A stretch of 64,000 nucleotides of DNA from Lotus japonicus. Taxonomy: Eukaryota; Streptophyta; Magnoliopsida; Fabales; Fabaceae. The first letter of the stretch is position 1, and each line of letters starts with the position of its first letter. The notes beneath the pieces were generated by a model. The model saw only the letters and a program-made list of their open reading frames with translations, did not search any database and was not told the origin of the DNA. The position numbers and the translations under genes are program-made. Below are positions 56,701-64,000 of the stretch, piece after piece. The DNA is taken from the NCBI RefSeq assembly GCF_012489685.1, contig NC_080041.1:108965760-109029759 (forward strand). The letters are read 5' to 3'.

Positions 56701-59700
56701 AATAATATAATATAAGTAAATAAGATAAAGCTCCTCAAGATTGAGGTTGCCTCTAAAGTGAGCATATAAGAAATAATTAATCATTGATTAAATTTAAGTA
56801 CAATATATTTTTAACCCATAAAAAATCCAATGGTATATACACCATTTCTCACTTCACAGACAAACTCAATTCAAAGGAGCTTTATGCATAATAATATTTA
56901 TCTACAAGGTAGAATTCTATTATTAATACCCAATATCTATTTTATTTTACATTTGATAGTAAATATGAAAATAAAAGGAAATGAAAGTAAATAGGAGAGA
57001 GAAACCAAAGATACACAGTGGAAGCTATATTTCAAAAAAGTCCCTGAACGAAGTCCAACTTGTGGGTTCAGAAACATTAAAAAAATAACTGAACTGGAAC
57101 AGCAACTGAATTGGAGATATGGGCTTCAGCTGAACACGAAATAGACCTGAGACGGTTGATGTCCTGGTCTTTCAACCTTCACCTGCACATTATGAACCGG
57201 AGGGGCTGAAAATCATTAAGATAGCAGAGAGGAGAGCTCCAACTTGAGGGGCTCCTGCATCTAGACCACTAAGAGATGACAAAGACAAAGATGAAGAGTT
57301 TTGCGAGACAGATCTGGAAGGGTTTTGAAAAAGAAATAGGGCATGCATTTCTAACAGGCTTGGGTGAATGTGACAACTAGAATAGGTGAAAGGAAGAGAA
57401 TCACAGATTTTTTGCACCCTGGTCAGGCAACTGGACCTGTTACCATAGTACGTCCAGAGCTCAGGATGAACTGCTTTTCCCACAATTTTGTGAGCAAAAT
57501 TAGTGATTTCACCACGGTCACACACACCGAACCGTAATCTAGGTGCAATTCAGCACAGAAAAGGGTGTGAAGCTCTGCATGATCCTCAAGTCAGATCACG
57601 ATCTTGACAACACTGTCCATGATTCATCATGTATTCTCTGGAAATTTCTTAAAAGTGACACAATAGTTCACCTGCCATGATTGCAAAGATTTGAGAGTGA
57701 ACTCTGCAACCAAGCGTATCCAATCACTGTAGCCTTCCACATTAACAAGCTCTGACAACTGCAGCATATTACAAATTTAGGTAAAGAGTTCAAGCTAGTT
57801 GCAGAAAGCAGGTAACTACAAACCAAAAGATGTTCTAAAGAAATAAACTACAGAATATGTAAATGTTCGCAATACTCCCAAATTTTAGAAACAGTGGCAA
57901 AGACAAGGTCATTATAAAAATTACTGTCAATCTGTGATTTCACTCCCTTTGACTCTTAGTGCGATGTGTAATAAAAGCTTAAGAGTTAAGACCCCTCGAG
58001 ATTTAAAGTGGCAATTTGTGTGATGCACACAGTGCCCACCTAACTTCTAAGCCAAAGTATGTACCTAGCTTCCGCCCCAAGAAGCCCATGCCTTCTTATG
58101 TTTGCCGTATCACTACTAAGTGAAATAAAAGACAGTAGACAGGCTACAAAAGGAGAAAGAATTATACAAAAATCTACCTGATAGTTCACTCTGAACCGAC
58201 CAAGAAGACGGCAAAACTCATGATAATTATCATGATCTGCAAGACCTGCTTTTTCAACACAGTCAAGAATCCAAATTATAATGCATGGCATCAAACCAAC
58301 AAACAAAACGAAATGAAAAATAAAGAATAAACATATTGCTTTAAATATAGATCATATGTGCATGACTGGCTCATGTTTATGTGTAATGTTTTTCTTCATA
58401 ACAGTTGTGCGGCATAATTACTATAAATATTAATTCTCTTAATTTTTATACGTTTTTCCGTTATTTCCTATAATTATGAGAGATTTGATTGATACAGATT
58501 TTATTAGATATTATTTCTTTCTAACCCTTAACTAGGAAGATTAGATATATATTGTAATCATCCGATGTATTTTTCACCATAAAATAATATTCAAGCTCTT
58601 CCCTTTATTTTCATGTCGGTATTTAAGCCTATATGACCAAGTAGTCCGGAACTTGATACTTGTTGCCACTGTTATCTTAATAAAAAGTTGAGTTTCAGCA
58701 AAAGGTAGGTGTACCTTTGCATTGTCCATACAAGAGCCAATAAACCCAAAGGCCCTCATATGAGGGACCATGTTAGATATATATTATAAAACCATCCATG
58801 TCTCTTCACACAACAACTTAACATTTTTCTTTGCTAAACGTAGAGCTTTACCTGAGATTCCATTGATCTTATAATAGATTTTCATTGATCTTAAACTCAA
58901 CTAATATATTTCCGAACTAGTGACTGATATGAGACAACCACAGTCTAGCCCAATTTAACCAATGAACAAAACCTCAACTGAGTTGAATAAGAACTCCCCC
59001 TAGTTACCAGACAATCTGTAGATACAATTTTTAGGTTGGAAATATCATTTCCTATATGGACAGGTGATGATGACTGATTTGTTGAAGAGGCGGAAAGATC
59101 AAACAACCCAAGGCCGAGATAAATTTCCAAGATGAGAAATGCATGCATAAAAACTAGAAGAGAGGGAGGGAGGGAGAGAAATTCTGTTTTTCTAAAGCAA
59201 TTCATAATAAATATGTAACATGGATCACCAAAAAAAAAACTAACAAATTTTTACACAAATAATAATGAAAGATAATGTTTCCAGTTAGCCATTACAATAC
59301 AAAACAAGAGAAGATGTAACAAGCTACAACACCTTGCCCTGTTTGCAGGATGACTTTGGTTCCTGTCATTAAATGGGCCAAGAACTTGGAACGGGCTGCC
59401 TCATTTGTAAACAAAGAACGTCTTACAGACGCTAGTCGCACCAAGCACTCTAATGCCTGGAAAGGAAAATAAATATTCAGAATAAACATTAACCAATCAT
59501 CAGTCAAGAACGCCTTACTTAATTTGTAAACTTTCTAAATGAACAAAATAAACCAATAAAAGAAGAAACTGTCAACTAGTAGACGTGATAATATCAAATC
59601 AGAAAATATTCAAGAGAACACACTTTATTGCTGCACTATTTAATCATGCAACAGTATTTTATTGTGGTACTCAATTTTCACACAATAAATAACATGAGAA

Positions 59701-62436
59701 AAGGAGAGAAATAGGTAATGTTGTTTAATCACAGTTCTCCACATAATGTGTTGCTCTAAATCAGAAAAAACAGTTACTTTAGAGTTTAATTGCCTAGGAG
59801 CCATTCATTAACATGTATAGTTTTCTGAAATTAAGGGGGCACAACACGTGTCAAAAATGAACGGCTAGGTAAGATGCAAGTAGTAGAGGATCCCCAAGAC
59901 CCAACACTAATTCAAATTCTTATAGTTAATTACTAAACACCAAAATCTGACTGTAAACTAAACAATTGAAGAAACAAATGCATGTCCAGACCTCCTTCGA
60001 TAGAGGGGGCTTTGAAATGGCATAGTAATCAAAAAATATTTGAAGCGTTGAAGAATCCTCCAAAACTGACTTCCAGGGTGTTGGAATCTGCAAACCGGCA
60101 TATTACAAAGATAATAACTGAACCCATACGAAGGAATTACGGTAAGACTTCCACAAATTATAATTTAAAACAAAATCAAAACAAGCAGAAACCTGAACTG
60201 TGCCAAACTCATCTGAACTTTCATCAACAGAGGTCCCCACAAAATCAAATGACAAACATTTCAAAGAAAGAGAAAGTGCCAATTCTTGCAATTGATTGAC
60301 AGCTGCAAATTATGCAATCTCAACTCTCAGAATAACGATCAGCAAACAGTAATAGACACAATACTAAATAGGCGAAAATTTTAAAGCAAGAGATAGCCAT
60401 TTTACCATCATTCTTCAACTGAACCAATGATGTTAAAGATATCTGAAATATTTGAAAAAGAGATTGGTCCCTAAAGGAGCAAGCAACCCTTCGATGATTT
60501 GTTGCAGGCAAACCAGCATTAGCCTGAGGCAGGATTTATGAAATAAGAAAAGACTTAAGCACAATAACAGAAGTATAAAGGCAACTTTGTAACAAGTTCG
60601 AAACAAAATTAGCTTTTCTATTTTTTTTTAAAAAACCTCACTCCAAAAAAAAGCATCAGCAACCAACAAAATTATTTAAATTGCATAAACATTGAAGGGA
60701 AGGGAGTGGCAAAAATTTCAACAATGATCTCATGACAATATGTCCGCACATCAACCAATGCTTTAAACTCATTGTATAATGAAGTACAATGGAAAAAATA
60801 TATATTAACCACAAACATGTGGTAGCCCCTCAGCTCTATCCAGAAAATAACATTCAAATAGATACTGCATTTTGGACACCGTTAGGAAGGCAAAACAAAA
60901 TTTCAGGGGCAAGAAATCTACATCCCAGAAGTTCTAAGAGTTTAGAAAAAGCTTGGCTACAGGAATCTCAAGAATCTTTCCCCAACCAAAGACACCAAAG
61001 TCTAGCAAACAGAACATAGTTCCATACATTAAACGGTCATACAAACATGTTTAAAAATACAACCAATAAAACTTCTTATTGATTTAAAAAATAAATTATC
61101 AGTGAGGAGCGAATATTTTTTAATAAAAAAGCACATGAAGAGTACAAAATCTATGGATAAGACATCCTCGAAGAGAGATAGACTAAGATGAAAATATTAA
61201 GACAGCTTCCCCATCTCATTATCAGAAATCTCCAAGTGCTATGTGAAGGAATCTTTGATCTGTTTGTTTAACACAACTTCCAACTTCCAATAGAAACAAC
61301 AAAACCAAACCCCCAGCCCATCCACAGTATGTATCATCAAGCCATGCTTTTACGTTATTGAAAGAATTCAACTATCAGATCATTGGAATATAGACAGGCA
61401 CACAAAGCACAGATCTAATCAATATGATAAATCTTCCATCAGTAGAGATATCCTCTCCAGCACCAAACATATTCAAGTAGACCAAGTTAATAACTAACCT
61501 GGTTCATCTCAGAGATAAGCTGATTTAATATCTTCAATCCAATTCCATAATGACCTGGCGAAGCCTGGATTCCCAACAAAATTGAGCAAAATGTCCCACA
61601 AACATTAGTTTACCAAATTGGATGGTACTAAATGATAAAATTGATCTCCATTTAACCTAATAGGATTTTTAAAATGCAGAAACTAAAGTAACTACTAAGT
61701 GATAAAATATAATAGAACACGCCATAAGATGATCTACAATTGACTGCTGCTGGGGGAAACAGAGGATAAACTATATGATGTTGCTGTAATTTAATGCAAA
61801 CAAAACACCATTGCCATTGTTCAGTTTGAGTCTAGTAAATTAGCTTTCAGTATGAGATGATCTTTTATATTTGATTAACATGGCACAAATCCTTTTCCTA
61901 TAGCAGCAATCCAGTAATAGATGCACTTGACATCACCTGACTCAAGAAGTTCATAGATTCTTTGACCAGGTCGCGAAATCGATCATCATCAAACCATCCA
62001 AATTTCGTGAGTCGACACAGAAGTTGGATCAAAGAAGCAGTCACAAAAGGCTGCAACTCAGGTCCTCTAGTCGCTAGGTAGTTGATGAGGTAGGTCCCTG
62101 ACATACATTGCCAAGAAAACCATGAATTCCAGCAATTTGAATCACTGAAGATTGAAGAAGAAGCCAGAAAAGAAAAGAAAAAGAAAAACAAGTGTTACAT
62201 ATATCAAGGCGAAGTTTCAAAGCGAGGCTGTGATCGGTGACTTGTTTCAACAAACTAGAACTAGCTAGCATCAAGGCATAGGGAGTCAAAGCATGATCGA
62301 GAATGTATTGGCATTGGGAAATGTATTCAGTGTTCATTGAGAAGCATTTCAACGTGTTCTCGGCATGAGCACGTTCCACCGAGTCCTGTGAATTGTACAG
62401 CCTCTCACACAATGCTTCTAGCTGTGCCAACTCCAT
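44536..62436 (-). CDS. XPO7: Exportin-7 (28 exons), frame broken by one extra base in exon 15
   Basis: A RanGTP-dependent nuclear export receptor of the importin-beta superfamily, built from HEAT/ARM repeats. Minus-strand exons: 62199-62436, 61937-62097, 61499-61564, 60406-60523, 60193-60302, 59992-60087, 59333-59456, 58178-58245, 57672-57758, 56223-56375, 56004-56099, 54578-54637, 54357-54475, 54146-54233, 53169-53274, 52951-53055, 52812-52864, 52658-52721, 51042-51176, 50166-50278, 49989-50082, 49187-49406, 48114-48244, 46361-46507, 46084-46212, 45651-45749, 45343-45381, 44536-44673. All junctions are GT-AG with matching phases. The sum is 3157 nt, one more than 1052 codons. The N-terminus has an importin-N-like E-x-T-L-K ... 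S-S-L-L-K-Q-V-T. Later family blocks are [13 protein letters not shown] and [13 protein letters not shown]. Exon 15 has TTTT (plus A's at 53220-53223) where three T's would keep the frame. Read literally, the protein stops after about 562 residues. Confidence 0.93.
44866..45076. mobile_element. Solo LTR in the last intron of exportin-7
   Basis: 211 bp beginning TGTTAGGGTT and ending ATCCTAACA, with TTATTATAAATAAG as a TATA-like site. Flanks CATTA and TATTA agree at four of five bases, fitting an aged target duplication. Confidence 0.65.
47484..47602. mobile_element. Foldback MITE (35-bp perfect inverted arms)
   Basis: The arm 47484-47518, starting ATCCTCTCAATTG, is the exact reverse complement of 47568-47602. 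The 49-bp centre carries a further small hairpin, CTCACC-aaaatcaat-GGTGAG. Total 119 bp. Confidence 0.85.
47740..47902 (+). mobile_element. Au-type SINE with 14-bp target duplication
   Basis: tRNA-derived head with an A-box-like TGGAGTTGCTTCC and B-box-like GGTCATAAGTTCGAATTG. The body has AATCAGCCTCTGTAAATG, GGTAAAGCTGCC and CCGACTCTTCCCTAGATCCCG, as in the plant Au SINE. Flanked by AGAAAATATAATTT at 47726-47739 and 47903-47916, an exact target-site duplication. Confidence 0.9.
50698..50751. repeat. (TG)n(AG)n microsatellite in exportin-7 intron 19
   Basis: About 15 TG followed by about 11 GA dinucleotides. Confidence 0.95.
52105..52625 (-). mobile_element. TRIM-like element (short LTRs, ~214-bp centre) in intron 18
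   Basis: Two direct repeats, 52105-52273 and 52488-52625, both run from TGTTAGAATT to TGTGTTACTCTA and share ACTTGTTTATTTATACAATG. On the minus strand, AACA is followed by TGGTGATG (primer-site-like) and a purine tract, GAAGGGGGAGT, precedes the other repeat. That orients it minus. The repeats are diverged and differ in length (169 and 138 bp). No coding capacity. Confidence 0.6.
53169..53274 (-). other. XPO7: Exon 15 of exportin-7 with +1 base
   Basis: The exon reads R-Y-G-E-I-G-K ... A-I-L-T-F-F in frame, and [16 protein letters not shown] in the next frame. The change falls in a four-base homopolymer at 53220-53223. Splice sites on both sides are intact and the exons before and after are in phase with each other if one base is removed. 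Confidence 0.88.
53383..53658. mobile_element. Solo LTR in exportin-7 intron 14
   Basis: 276 bp with inverted ends TGTTAGG and CCTAACA and a GCATATATAGGG promoter-like site. Flanks AATAC and AACAC agree at four of five bases. Located about 110 bp from exon 15. Confidence 0.55.
53820..54060. repeat. Possible relative of the GCGGTAGC-type TIR element
   Basis: GCATAGTGATCACCCCGCTATCTGCTATAGCGCTTTTCGGAT and nearby words resemble the element at 5620-6161. Ends not defined. Confidence 0.3.
54638..56003 (-). other. Exportin-7 intron 11 (1366 bp)
   Basis: Non-coding. A 65-codon plus-strand frame at 55023-55220 contains [16 protein letters not shown], which faintly recalls the LINE reverse transcriptase thumb region. 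Not strong enough to call an element. Confidence 0.35.
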
Positions 62437-62879
62437 CGTTGTTCTTCAATCAATCTCAGATAGCGCACCGCACTTGGTATGATTAGGGTTGCGGTGGTGA
62501 TGATGAGGGTGGGAGGTTCCGCCGGCAACCGCGAGACGGTGGCGATGGTGTTATCGGAATCAGAGTTGAGGGGAGTTATGGTTCAACTGATCAAATCGCA
62601 TTGGCAATAGAGAAGAAGTGAAATTCCTTGTTCTTGATCTCTATCTAGGTTTTCTCAAATTCCATTTTTCTCTTGATTGGGAGGATTTTTTTGTTTTCCA
62701 CTTGTCTCAGAAATGCGTCATCGTCAAAAACTATTTAAATATATACTTTGCATTTTTTCCTTTTATTGAAAAGCCGAATTTTGAGGATTTAGGTATCAAT
62801 AATGTTTGGTTTACAGTCTGGCTTTTGTGGGAAGCAAGTTAGACTTTCATAAAGATGAGAGTACAAATTTAAATGTCGA
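62437..62879. other. Upstream region of exportin-7
   Basis: GC-richer and G-rich on the plus strand from 62455 to 62580, consistent with a 5' UTR/promoter. No certain TATA box. The remainder is AT-rich. Confidence 0.45.
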
Positions 62880-64000
62880 AAAACACATCAGTTGAGAAAG
62901 GAAAGAGACTTTCTTCTTAAGAAAGCAAGATGGTCAGTGGGCAATGGATCAGCTATCAACATCTGGAATCATAATTGGACAGCTGCTTGAGCAAACCTAA
63001 AGTCATTCCAAACTAGTGCATACACTAAGGTAGTGAGATATCTTACAAACTCCCCTAAGCACCACAAAGGGCAGTGACAAGTTATTATGGTCGTATACCA
63101 ACTATGGGGACTACACTATCAGGTCGGGCTACCACATGGCTGAGGAACCTTCTACCTCTGTTACTATGCCTAAGGAATTCTTGAACTCCATTTGGAAAGC
63201 AGACGCACCTCAGAAAGTGAAAATGTTTATGTGGAAGGCATGCCACAACTCACTAGCACTAAAGGAAAAATGCTCAAGAGAAGATTTATGCAGAGCCCGC
63301 AATGCCTCGTATGTGCCCAAACCCCAGAATCCACAAAACATGCTTTCCTCCATTGCCCCTGGACCATACCTATTTGGTTTGGGTCTCAGCTTCAATGGGA
63401 TCCTGGAATACGGCAGACAATGAGACTTGACTCTTGGCTACTTGGAGAAAAAATTTCCTTGAGAAACAAACAGATGTTGTCCTCAATCAATGCAATTCTT
63501 TGACACATATGGAAAGGTAGAAATGAGTGGGTATTCTAAGAAATCATGTCGGGTTTTCTAAACACTCTCAAGATAGCACAAATCTTCCAAACAGAATGCA
63601 TTTCTGCAGAAACATAGCACACAAAGAACATGAGGAATCATGATGATGAAGTCTATGGGAGAAACAGACCTACCTTATGGCAACCACCACCACAGGGAAT
63701 CACCAAAATCAACATAGATGCGGGCTGGAGCCAATGATCCCTTAACCATAACATCGCAGTGATCGCAAGAGACCGCCAAGGGACAACCTTTAATTGGATC
63801 TGCTAAGCTCATTCGGGCTCCTTCCCCACTCGTAGCAGAGGCAATAACACTAAGATAGGCTGCAACTCTAGCTCATAACTTACAGTGGATGCATGTCCTA
63901 TTTGAATCAGACAACAAGACCTTAATTGAAGCATGCAAGGGTAGTAAGGAAGTCATGGAAATCCACAACATCGTTAAGGACATTAGGGAACTCACAAAAA
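62880..64000 (+). pseudogene. LINE pol remnant (C-terminal RT region, zf-RVT, RNase H-like), runs off right edge
   Basis: Reads, across several frame changes, V-G-N-G-S-A-I-N-I-W-N (about 62938-62970), then Y-T-I-R-S-G-Y-H-M-A (63110-63140). The zf-RVT domain follows (S-I-W-K-A-D-A-P-Q-K-V-K-M-F-M-W-K-A-C-H-N, C-L-V-C, H-A-F-L-H-C-P-W; 63190-63360). An RVT_3 domain comes last, with I-N-I-D-A-G-W and F-E-S-D-N-K-T-L-I-E-A (63700-63960). Stops at several points make it inactive. Confidence 0.82.

Noticed and set aside
44536..62436. Exportin-7 as a pseudogene
   Set aside because: All splice sites and 27 of 28 exons are intact; a single homopolymer base is more likely an error or recent allele.

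Overview
The window is nuclear plant DNA. The genes have many GT-AG introns, one encodes a plastid enzyme with a transit peptide (glutamate-1-semialdehyde aminomutase), one a plastid-type DEAD-box helicase, and the spacers are AT-rich and full of LTR, LINE, SINE, Helitron, MULE and MITE sequences. The repeat repertoire (an Au-type SINE and MITEs common in legumes) suggests a legume. That is an inference from memory of repeat families, not a proof.

Five host genes can be assembled exon by exon. (1) 1-1560, minus: 5' part of a DEAD-box RNA helicase of the RH50 type, running off the left edge. (2) 3649-6767, minus: six exons, a 167-residue conserved plant protein of unknown function. (3) 27352-30161, plus: six exons, a 290-residue RPA-interacting protein. 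(4) 36233-38331, minus: three exons, 470-residue glutamate-1-semialdehyde 2,1-aminomutase for chlorophyll and heme synthesis. (5) 44536-62436, minus: 28 exons, exportin-7, about 1051 residues. Exportin-7 has one extra base in exon 15 that breaks the frame. The genes are functionally unrelated and do not form a pathway.

The rest is layered mobile DNA. A Ty1-copia element (7052-12959) has 199-bp LTRs and a 5-bp target duplication, a decayed pol, and an unusual array of alternating hairpins behind its 5' LTR. From 14480 to 20519 a LINE reading frame is split by a minus-strand Helitron (15300-20453) that has one 3' end and three successive 5' ends. Removing it rejoins the LINE frame. Sixty-six bases further on, a second Helitron starts on the plus strand (20520-27147). 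It carries gene fragments, including ESCRT-III VPS2, and a nested MULE (21386-23133) with pieces of a leucine-rich-repeat receptor kinase gene. It ends 204 bp before the RPA-interacting protein start codon.

Downstream lie a young Ty3-gypsy element (30380-35627; LTRs differ at 3 of 353 bases), a hAT-type MITE (39727-39933), a second long-TIR MULE (41250-42944), and several insertions in exportin-7 introns: two solo LTRs, an Au-type SINE, a TRIM-like unit and a foldback MITE. A LINE remnant occupies the right end (62880-64000).

All calls come from reading the sequence and from remembered family motifs. No database search was run.
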